From: Candidatus Avelusimicrobium stercoris
GTDB lineage: Bacteria > Elusimicrobiota > Elusimicrobia > Elusimicrobiales > Elusimicrobiaceae
DNA length: 11,237 nt
Direction: 5' to 3'
NCBI GenBank assembly: GCA_002432025.1
Contig: DJFE01000003.1
Location: 12,169-23,405 of the forward strand
Below the pieces are notes generated by a model, which was not told where the DNA came from, searched no databases, and was given only the letters and a program-made list of their open reading frames with translations. Below are positions 5,825 through 11,237 of this stretch, one piece after another. Position numbers and translations under genes: made by a program. How positions within the stretch are numbered: the stretch's first letter is position 1; each line of letters opens with the position of its first letter.

Positions 5825-6295
5825 TTAGCGGTAATAAGAACTGCCGCTGGAAATGGGCGAGACGTTAATCAAATCAAAAAAGTCCGAGCAGTCGCCGGAC
5901 GGGCAACGCCAGTACATCGTGCCCACTTCGGGCATACCCGCAGTCTGTACCTTTACAAAGCCGCGTACGCCCGTGTAACTGTTGCTCATCCCCTTGGAAG
6001 TTACCGTAACTTCGCAGTTACGGGTGCTTCCGGCGGCGGTGCCGAGGGTGTAGGTCCAGTTTTTGCTGTTGTTGGCAACCTTAATGTCCAGGTCGGAAAG
6101 CGACGCCGGGCAGGTACGGTAAGTGGTGGCATAAATGGAAGCCGCATCCAAAATACTCTTGGATGTTACCACCGCTTCGGCGGTGCGGGCCTTTTCCACG
6201 GAACGTTCGTACTGCGGGAGCGCGACCGCAGACAAAATGCCGATAATCAGCACGACTACTAACAGTTCAATAAGCGTAAAACCCTTATTATTCAT
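5825..6295 (-). CDS. Type IV pilin-like protein (prepilin)
   Basis: This is a 156-residue prepilin with a five-residue leader (MNNKG) followed by FTLIELLVVVLIIGILSAVA. Prepilin peptidase should cut after Gly5, leaving Phe1 and Glu5 in the mature form. After PQYERSVEKARTAEAVV comes a globular region with four cysteines (TCPASL, RNCEVT and WRCPSGDC) suited to disulfides. The segment TCPASLSDLDI parallels ACPTSFKKLAI in the pilin at 311-817, so the two heads are related. AGGAGAG lies just upstream of the ATG. The gene has its own promoter (6327-6355) and terminator (5775-5802), so it is monocistronic and divergent from PFOR. No pilus assembly gene is nearby. I cannot tell whether it is a major pilin, a minor pilin or a pseudopilin. 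Confidence 0.92.
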   Translation of the reverse strand: MNNKGFTLIELLVVVLIIGILSAVALPQYERSVEKARTAEAVVTSKSILDAASIYATTYRTCPASLSDLDIKVANNSKNWTYTLGTAAGSTRNCEVTVTSKGMSNSYTGVRGFVKVQTAGMPEVGTMYWRCPSGDCSDFFDLINVSPISSGSSYYR

Positions 6296-6326
6296 ATTCT
6301 CTCCTTATAAGTAAAATCTACCTAAT

Positions 6327-6355
6327 AGTATAACCAAAATTGAAACCCAAAACAA
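6327..6355 (-). promoter_or_regulatory. Predicted sigma70-type promoter for the pilin-like gene
   Basis: On the minus strand TTGTTT (6355-6350) and TATACT (6332-6327) are 17 bases apart. The predicted start leaves a leader of about 25 bases that includes AGGAGAG. The -35 box is weak, but the -10 box is good. Confidence 0.5.
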
Positions 6356-6368
6356 GTAAAAAGATTTT

Positions 6369-6386
6369 ATTTACCGCGCGGTAAAT
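6369..6386. promoter_or_regulatory. Candidate operator: perfect 18-base palindrome
   Basis: ATTTACCGCGCGGTAAAT is a perfect palindrome without a spacer. It lies between the two divergent promoters, six bases before the PFOR -35 box and 13 bases beyond the -35 box of the pilin gene. Its position suits a dimeric regulator controlling one or both. I do not recognise the site as that of a named regulator. Confidence 0.5.
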
Positions 6387-6392
6387 TGTTGT

Positions 6393-6421
6393 TTGACCTC
6401 TCCCCCGCAAAGTTATACAAT
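6393..6421 (+). promoter_or_regulatory. Predicted sigma70-type promoter for the PFOR gene
   Basis: TTGACC (6393-6398) and TACAAT (6416-6421) are separated by exactly 17 bases, each with 5/6 consensus matches. The start point should be near 6428, leaving a structured leader of about 80 bases. This is the strongest promoter match in the window, in keeping with a highly expressed catabolic gene. Confidence 0.7.
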
Positions 6422-6430
6422 ATACATAGG

Positions 6431-6473
6431 CCGGAGTATCCCTCCGGGCTGCCGCGTTTTTCAGCGGCGTTTT
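6431..6473 (+). promoter_or_regulatory. Two hairpins in the PFOR mRNA leader
   Basis: CCGGAG-TATCC-CTCCGG (6431-6447) and GCCGC-GTTTTTCA-GCGGC (6451-6468) lie next to each other right after the predicted transcription start. The second is followed by GTTTT and, after ACCG, by another TTTT. They could stabilise the mRNA or act as a weak attenuator. No known riboswitch class is recognised. Confidence 0.4.
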
Positions 6474-6509
6474 ACCGTTTTAATTTAAGCAAAAGGAGAC
6501 TTCTCTATT

Positions 6510-9500
6510 ATGGCTAAACTAGTTGCTATGGACGGCAACGGTGCAGTATCCCACGTCGCCCACGCTACCAACGAAGTAATCGCTATTTACCCGATTACCC
6601 CGTCCTCCACGATGGGCGAAATCTGCGACGCCAAAAGCGCCAAGGGTGAAACCAACATTTGGGGCAATGTTCCTTCCGTGAACGAACTCCAATCCGAAGG
6701 CGGTGCCTCTGGTGCTGTACACGGTTCCTTGACCGCCGGCGCGCTGACGACCACTTTTACCGCTTCGCAGGGCTTACTTTTGATGATCCCGAATATGTAC
6801 AAAATCGCGGGCGAACTCACGCCGACCGTGTTCCACGTTTCTGCGCGTGCCATCGCCACGACCGCCTTGTCCATCTTCGGCGACCACTCCGACGTTATGG
6901 CCGTACGCCAAACCGGCTGGGCTATGCTCTGCTCCGACAACCCGCAGGAAGCAATGGATATGGCGCTTATCGCCCAAGCCTCCACGCTTAAAGCCCGCGT
7001 ACCGTTTGTGCACTTCTTTGACGGTTTCCGCACCAGCCACGAACTGAATATGGTGGAACCCCTGACCAAAGAACAAATGCACGAAATGATTGACGACAAA
7101 CTCGTGGAAGAACACAAATCCCGCGGTTTAAACCCGGAACACCCGACCGTGCGCGGTACCGCCGCCAACCCGGACGTGTACTTCCAGGCCCGCGAAGCCG
7201 TCAACAAATTTTACAACGCCGTCCCCGGTATTGTAAAAGAAGAAATGGCTAAATTTGAAAAATTGACCGGCCGCCACTACGAACTCTTCCAATACATCGG
7301 TGATGCCGATGCCGAACGCTTGGTCGTAATTATGGGTTCCGGCGCGGACGTAGCCCAGAACGCCGTAGAAGCGATGAAGGGCGAAAAAGTGGGCGTTTTG
7401 AAGATTAAATTATTCCGCCCCTTCTCTATTGAAGATTTCATTAAAGTCATCCCGGCTTCCGTCAAGAGAATTGCCGTTATGGACCGCACGAAAGAACCCG
7501 GCGCCTTGGGCGAACCGTTGTTCCAAGATGTTTGCGCCGCTTTCTTAACCAAAGAAGCCAAGGCCAAATTCGCCGTTACCCCGCTCATCATCGGCGGCCG
7601 CTACGGTATCGGTTCCAAAGACTTTACCCCCTCTCACGTTAAAGCAGTGTTTGACAACTTGGCCGCCAACGAACCCAAAAAAGAGTTCACGGTCGGTATC
7701 AAAGACGATTTGACCAACTTGTCCTTGCCCGAAACCAAATTGGAAAGCAAAGCCGCCAATGACATCTTTGCCGCTTTGTTCTACGGTTTGGGCTCCGACG
7801 GTACCGTAGGCGCCAACAAGAACACGATGAAGATCATCAGCGCCAACGGTTTCTTTGCCCAAGGCTACTTTGTGTACGACTCTAAAAAGTCCGGATCTAT
7901 GACCACGTCCCACATCCGCTTCGGCAAAAAATACATCCGCGCGCCTTACCTCATCCAATCTGCTGACTTTATCGGCGTGCATATGTTTGACTTCTTGGAT
8001 AAATACGATGTACTCGGCAAAGCCAAAAACGGCGCCACCGTACTTATCAACTCGCCCTACAACGCCAGCGAAGTATGGAACCATTTAACCGCCGAAGTAC
8101 AGAAGATTATCATTGACCGCAAACTCAAAGTTTACGTCATTGACGCTTCCGACATCGCCTTGGCTACCGGTATGGGCAGCCGCACCAACACCATTATGCA
8201 GACGGCCTTCTTCGGCATTGCGGGCGTAATCCCGACCGAAAAAGCCATCGCCGACATTAAAGAAGCCATTAAGAAAACCTATTCCAAAAAAGGCGAAGAA
8301 GTGGTGCAGAAGAACTACAAAGCCGTGGACGCCGCTTTGGCGGGCTTGCAAGAAGTAAAATACCCGGCCGAAGTAACCTCCAAACTGCACACCAAAGCCC
8401 CGGTTCCGGCCGACGCTCCTGCGTTTGTAAAAGACGTTTTGGGCGAAATGATTGCCGGCCGTGGCGACGAACTCCCCACCTCGGCTATGACCGAAGGCGG
8501 TGTATATCCCACGGGTACCACCCAGTACGAAAAACGCAACATTGCTATTATGGTACCGCAATGGGATCCCAACACTTGTATCCAGTGCGGTTTCTGCTCC
8601 TTGGTCTGCCCGCACGCCGCTATCCGCATTAAAGCCTACGACGGCAAAGCCTTGGAAAACGCTCCCAAGACCTTTAAATCCGCCGACGGCAAAGCCGACC
8701 TCGCTGGTCTTAAATTCACCGTACAAGTAGCGGTGGAAGACTGCACCGGCTGCGCGGCCTGCGTGTATAACTGCCCGGCCAAAAACAAAGAAAACCCGGA
8801 AAAGAAAGCCCTTTCTATGGTACACCAGTTGGAAGTGCGCGACAACGAAATTGACAACTACGCTTTCTTCTTGGGCCTCAAACAAGCCGATGTAAAGACC
8901 AAAAAGGAATCCGTCAAAGGTTCCCAAATGAGAAGACCCTTGTTTGAGTTCTCCGGCGCTTGCGCTGGCTGCGGTGAAACCCCGTATGTAAAACTCTTAA
9001 CGCAGTTGTTCGGCGACCGCTTGGCCGTGGCCAACGCGACGGGCTGCTCCTCCATTTACAGCGGTAACCTGCCCACCACGCCTTATTGCAAACGCGACGA
9101 CGGCAAAGGCCCGGCTTGGTCCAACTCCTTGTTTGAAGACAACGCCGAATTTGGCTTGGGTATGCGCTTGGCGTTTGACCAACTCAACCACGATGCCAAA
9201 GCGGCCTTGACCGAAGCCAAAGAAGGTGGCCTCAAAGAACACGCCGCTTTGATTGACGCGCTTATCAACGCCGACCAAAGCACCGATGCGGGCGTTGAAG
9301 AACAACGCGCCCGTGTGGCTGAACTGAAAGGTATTTTGAACAAAGGTGCCGAAAAAGGTTGCGAAACCTGCAAACGCCTGCTCAGCCTGGCTGACTACCT
9401 CGTCAAGAAATCCGTATGGATTTTGGGCGGCGACGGTTGGGCCTACGATATTGGCTACGGCGGTTTGGACCACGTATTAGCCAGCGGCAAGAATGTAAAA

Positions 9501-10079
9501 GTCTTGGTGCTGGATACGGAAGTCTATTCCAACACCGGCGGCCAGATGTCCAAAGCCACCCCGTTGGGCGCCAAAGCCTTGTTCGCCGCGGGCGGCAAAA
9601 AAATGCCGAAGAAAGACCTCGGTATGATTGCGATGACCTACGGGAACATCTATGTAGCCCAGGTGGCTATGGGTGCCAATATGAACCAGACCATCCAAGC
9701 CTTGGCGGAAGCCGATGCTTACAACGGTCCGGCCCTCGTAATTGCGTACTCCCACTGTATCGCTCACGGGATTGATATGTCCAAAGGTATGGGTGAAGCC
9801 AAACGCGCCGTACAAGCCGGCCGCTGGATCCTCTACCGCTTCAACCCCGAAGCCCGCTACGAAGGCAAGAACCCCTTGCACGTGGATAGCCCGTTAGGTG
9901 CGCCGACCTTGCCGTTGGTGGACTATATGAGCGGTGAAAACCGCTTCAAAGGCTTGATGCGCGACAACCCGGAACTCGCGAAGGAACTTATCAAACGCGC
10001 TGAATCCGAGTATGCTTGGAGACGCGACTTGTACAAACAACTCGCGGCCATCCAGCCCGCTGAAAAAGTTGTGAAATAA
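6510..10079 (+). CDS. nifJ: Pyruvate:ferredoxin (flavodoxin) oxidoreductase, single-chain
   Basis: This 1189-residue homodimer-type PFOR (also called por) oxidises pyruvate with CoA to acetyl-CoA and CO2 and reduces ferredoxin in the cytosol. The N-terminal domain carries YPITPSSTMGE (27-37), with Thr30 and Arg113 matching the pyruvate-binding residues of the Desulfovibrio africanus enzyme. Two ferredoxin-type [4Fe-4S] motifs follow: CIQCGFCSLVCP (690-701) and CTGCAACVYNCP (745-756). The C-terminal thiamine diphosphate domain has Cys818, Cys821, Cys846 and Cys1083 as likely ligands of the cluster next to the cofactor. It also has GDGWAYDIGYGG (974-985) and LDTEVYSNTGGQ (1001-1012) for Mg and diphosphate. 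The length and domain order are complete. AAAAGGAGA precedes the ATG by about 10 bases. The gene stands alone behind its own promoter and a terminator. Codons are strongly biased to C-ending forms, which suggests high expression. Confidence 0.98.
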   Translation: MAKLVAMDGNGAVSHVAHATNEVIAIYPITPSSTMGEICDAKSAKGETNIWGNVPSVNELQSEGGASGAVHGSLTAGALTTTFTASQGLLLMIPNMYKIAGELTPTVFHVSARAIATTALSIFGDHSDVMAVRQTGWAMLCSDNPQEAMDMALIAQASTLKARVPFVHFFDGFRTSHELNMVEPLTKEQMHEMIDDKLVEEHKSRGLNPEHPTVRGTAANPDVYFQAREAVNKFYNAVPGIVKEEMAKFEKLTGRHYELFQYIGDADAERLVVIMGSGADVAQNAVEAMKGEKVGVLKIKLFRPFSIEDFIKVIPASVKRIAVMDRTKEPGALGEPLFQDVCAAFLTKEAKAKFAVTPLIIGGRYGIGSKDFTPSHVKAVFDNLAANEPKKEFTVGIKDDLTNLSLPETKLESKAANDIFAALFYGLGSDGTVGANKNTMKIISANGFFAQGYFVYDSKKSGSMTTSHIRFGKKYIRAPYLIQSADFIGVHMFDFLDKYDVLGKAKNGATVLINSPYNASEVWNHLTAEVQKIIIDRKLKVYVIDASDIALATGMGSRTNTIMQTAFFGIAGVIPTEKAIADIKEAIKKTYSKKGEEVVQKNYKAVDAALAGLQEVKYPAEVTSKLHTKAPVPADAPAFVKDVLGEMIAGRGDELPTSAMTEGGVYPTGTTQYEKRNIAIMVPQWDPNTCIQCGFCSLVCPHAAIRIKAYDGKALENAPKTFKSADGKADLAGLKFTVQVAVEDCTGCAACVYNCPAKNKENPEKKALSMVHQLEVRDNEIDNYAFFLGLKQADVKTKKESVKGSQMRRPLFEFSGACAGCGETPYVKLLTQLFGDRLAVANATGCSSIYSGNLPTTPYCKRDDGKGPAWSNSLFEDNAEFGLGMRLAFDQLNHDAKAALTEAKEGGLKEHAALIDALINADQSTDAGVEEQRARVAELKGILNKGAEKGCETCKRLLSLADYLVKKSVWILGGDGWAYDIGYGGLDHVLASGKNVKVLVLDTEVYSNTGGQMSKATPLGAKALFAAGGKKMPKKDLGMIAMTYGNIYVAQVAMGANMNQTIQALAEADAYNGPALVIAYSHCIAHGIDMSKGMGEAKRAVQAGRWILYRFNPEARYEGKNPLHVDSPLGAPTLPLVDYMSGENRFKGLMRDNPELAKELIKRAESEYAWRRDLYKQLAAIQPAEKVVK

Positions 10080-10101
10080 GTTTGTAAAGTAGGATGAAAA
10101 G

Positions 10102-10133
10102 CCCCCGGCAAGCGTAAGCGAACCGGGGGTTTT
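10102..10133 (+). terminator. Intrinsic terminator of the PFOR gene
   Basis: CCCCCGG (10102-10108) pairs with CCGGGGG (10123-10129) and is followed by TTTTC. The 14-base loop holds two direct AAGCG copies. It lies 22 bases past the stop codon. Confidence 0.9.
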
Positions 10134-10152
10134 CTTATCCCTAAATGCGGGC

Positions 10153-10219
10153 CGCGACTTGTACAAACAACTCGCGGCTATCCAGCCCGCTGAAAAAGTC
10201 GTAAAATAAGTTTGTAAAG
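10153..10219 (+). pseudogene. Second copy of the PFOR 3' end (relic)
   Basis: The 67 bases match 10023-10089 at 64 positions, that is, the last 18 codons of PFOR, its TAA stop and ten following bases. Translation gives RDLYKQLAAIQPAEKVVK, identical to the real C-terminus. The three differences (10179, 10200 and 10203) all fall at third codon positions and are silent. Similarity stops abruptly upstream at about 10152, and there is no start or reading frame of use, so it is not expressed as a gene. Like the real end, it is followed by its own terminator. The pattern suggests the tail of a second, diverged PFOR gene. Confidence 0.92.
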
Positions 10220-10228
10220 ATGTAAAAA

Positions 10229-10263
10229 CCCCGGCTGAGTTTATCACTTGGCCGGGGTTTTTT
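10229..10263 (+). terminator. Second intrinsic terminator, behind the PFOR relic
   Basis: CCCCGGC (10229-10235) pairs with GCCGGGG (10251-10257) over a 15-base loop and is followed by TTTTTT. AAAAA on the left flank makes it able to act on the minus strand as well. It resembles the terminator at 10102-10133 in its place relative to the coding end, but its loop differs. Confidence 0.88.
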
Positions 10264-10297
10264 ATAGAAAAGGAAAAGGCCGTTATAAAAATTGGAG

Positions 10298-10379
10298 GTC
10301 GTCCTGAACTCGTTTCAGGACCTACCGCTTGGGTTGTTTGCCGTCATCCTGGAAAGTTGTAGTCCAGGATCTGTCGTTG
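10298..10379 (+). repeat. REP-like units in direct order (type A then CCTGG type)
   Basis: A type A unit (10298-10325, GTCGTCCTGAACTCG continuing TTTCAGGACCTAC) is followed by CGCTTGGGTTG. A second unit (10343-10375) follows, GTCATCCTGGAAAGTTGTAG continuing TCCAGGATCTGT. Each is a hairpin with the shared GTCATCC-like head. The second unit recurs at 10512-10543 with one difference. Confidence 0.75.
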
Positions 10380-10475
10380 CTTTTTCTTTTGTTTGCAACT
10401 TTGCAAAAACAGTGTAAATTCCATAATCAAAAGGGCGCGGAAAATCGGCGGCCTGCAAGGTGCGGCCCGCAGGGT

Positions 10476-10547
10476 TTTCAGAATCTACCGCTTGGGTAGT
10501 TAGTTGTTGTCGTCATCCTGGAAAGTCGTAGTCCAGGATCTGTCGTT
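10476..10547 (+). repeat. Second, left-truncated copy of the REP pair
   Basis: The right part of a type A unit (TTCAGAATCTACCGCTTGGG, from about 10478) is followed by a full CCTGG unit (10512-10543) and GTT, repeating the order seen at 10298-10379. The left half of the first unit is missing. The roughly 95 bases between the two copies (10381-10475) contain nothing I recognise. The whole stretch 10264-10567 has no credible gene. Confidence 0.7.
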
Positions 10548-10567
10548 ATCAACAAAAGGAAAACTCC

Positions 10568-11203
10568 TTACAAATTCATCCCTTTGCAAATTTTGGCACA
10601 CTTAGAGTGCGAACCGTAACATTGTATCCGCCCAGGCGTGGTCGTATTGTCGTAATAAAAAGCCACCACACAATTAGGTTGCTCCCACTTATTTCCAGCC
10701 TCGTTCAGCCTGCCAAAACCGCCCCACACCCGCGGGCAGGACAAATCTCCGTGGCAATCCCCCTCCACATACTGGTCAATCCACGTGCCATTGTCATAAA
10801 CCACAAGTCCGGCCCAAGGTTTACTATTTGCATTTCCCGCGGGAATAGAAATATCCAAATCGTTTAAGTTGTCGGTATATTTGCCGTTAGCCATATAATA
10901 CACTTCGTTGGCATTTTTAATTGCCCGAACCAGAGGCACGATACTATTCATTTTGCTCTTTAACACCGCCGTTTCATATTGCGGCAGGGCCACCCCCGCC
11001 AAAATGCCGATAATAAGCACAACAACGAGGAGTTCCATAAGGGTAAACCCCTCTCTTGCCGTGCGGCCACTTGTGCTAGTATCGTCATTCCCGAGTGTTG
11101 TAGTCGGGAATCTGTTGTTTTCCTTTTTGAATAAAAACAGATCCCCGACAGAAACCTTCTGGGATGACAGTAAAAAACACCAATTTTTGTTAAATCCTTT
11201 CAT
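10568..11203 (-). CDS. Type IV pilin-like protein with an unusually long leader
   Basis: This is a 211-residue prepilin-like protein. The class III signal FTLMELLVVVLIIGILAGVA starts at residue 53, after ARTAREG-type sequence ending in Gly52, then PQYETAVLKSKMNSIVPLVR. The head contains WAGLVVYDNGTWIDQYVEG and a cysteine-rich C-terminus (QCYGSHSKCAKICKGMNL). The start at 11203 has AAGGAG six bases upstream. Between the first dozen codons and GRTAREG, the leader is encoded by the REP doublet at 11084-11168, which stays open in this frame (LSSQKVSVGDLFLF and so on). A typical leader is 5-25 residues, so this is either a tolerated insertion, since the leader is cut off, or a damaged gene. No in-frame ATG occurs between the insertion and GFTLME. 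The promoter must lie near or beyond the window end. Confidence 0.8.
   Translation of the reverse strand: MKGFNKNWCFLLSSQKVSVGDLFLFKKENNRFPTTTLGNDDTSTSGRTAREGFTLMELLVVVLIIGILAGVALPQYETAVLKSKMNSIVPLVRAIKNANEVYYMANGKYTDNLNDLDISIPAGNANSKPWAGLVVYDNGTWIDQYVEGDCHGDLSCPRVWGGFGRLNEAGNKWEQPNCVVAFYYDNTTTPGRIQCYGSHSKCAKICKGMNL
11084..11168. repeat. Inverted REP doublet inside the prepilin leader, type B
   Basis: The left unit is GTCATTCCCGAGTGTTGTAG continuing TCGGGAATCTGTTGTT. The right unit, in reverse complement, is GTCATCCCAGAAGG continuing TTTCTGTCGGGGATCTGT. It is the second copy of the doublet at 109-202, with an unrelated AT-rich spacer of about 16 bases. It lies within codons 12-41 of the pilin gene and contributes no stop codon on that strand and frame. 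Confidence 0.85.
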
Positions 11204-11237
11204 TTTTTCTCCTTTTTAGGCCTTTATATTTGAGCAA

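Noticed and set aside
7545..8927. Long open frames on the minus strand opposite PFOR (up to 280 codons)
   Set aside because: They are antisense shadows created by the strong C-ending codon bias of PFOR. They show no recognisable domain and no ribosome-binding site, and their composition is low-complexity, rich in Phe, Gly and Val.
10264..10567. Possible CRISPR array from repeated units
   Set aside because: The units are palindromic REP-like sequences of differing type and irregular spacing, without regular spacers or cas genes.
1..11237. A new multi-gene defence, toxin or biosynthetic system
   Set aside because: The genes are housekeeping enzymes and orphan pilins in separate transcription units. 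I see no co-oriented set of unknown genes that would support such a system.

Overview
The window reads as chromosomal DNA of an anaerobic, probably gut-associated, Gram-negative bacterium. My best guess is the phylum Elusimicrobiota. Three things point there: several separate type IV pilin-like genes with nearly the same N-terminus scattered among unrelated housekeeping genes, a pyruvate:ferredoxin oxidoreductase as the central catabolic enzyme, and diaminopimelate made by the DapL aminotransferase route. The assignment rests on remembered features of that group, not on a search. I found no phage, integrase, transposase, CRISPR array, tRNA or rRNA.

Layout. Bases 1-310 hold palindromic extragenic repeats and a leftward terminator. 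Bases 311-2911 (minus strand) look like one operon: dapF, dapL (stop and start overlap by one base) and then a pilin-like gene, ending at the terminator at 247-275. A divergent nitroreductase (2981-3526, plus) shares a short palindrome-bearing promoter region with dapF. A bidirectional terminator separates it from a broken pilin gene (3581-4082, minus), which lacks a start codon and is frameshifted at an A8 run. Bases 4083-4520 hold no gene but contain a repeat doublet and two large hairpins. A glycosyltransferase-9-like gene (4521-5723, minus) follows, then a third pilin-like gene (5825-6295, minus). The latter is divergent from the large PFOR gene (6510-10079, plus), with a perfect 18-base palindrome between the two promoters. 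Downstream of PFOR, the last 18 codons, the stop and a terminator are present a second time. More palindromic repeats follow, and then a fourth pilin-like gene (10568-11203, minus) whose leader peptide is interrupted in frame by a repeat doublet.

How the genes fit together. DapF and DapL act at successive late steps of meso-diaminopimelate synthesis for peptidoglycan and lysine: DapL makes LL-DAP and DapF epimerises it. PFOR links pyruvate breakdown to ferredoxin, and the nitroreductase is a small flavin redox enzyme. The glycosyltransferase probably works on surface glycans. The pilin-like genes have no pilus assembly genes beside them and are best seen as orphan (pseudo)pilins that would use machinery encoded elsewhere.

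Most of the novelty is in fine structure, not in a new multi-gene system. The main points are the synonymous-only relic of the PFOR 3' end, the repeat doublet built into a prepilin leader, the decayed or switchable pilin copy, and two promoters placed so close to their start codons that leaderless mRNAs are likely.
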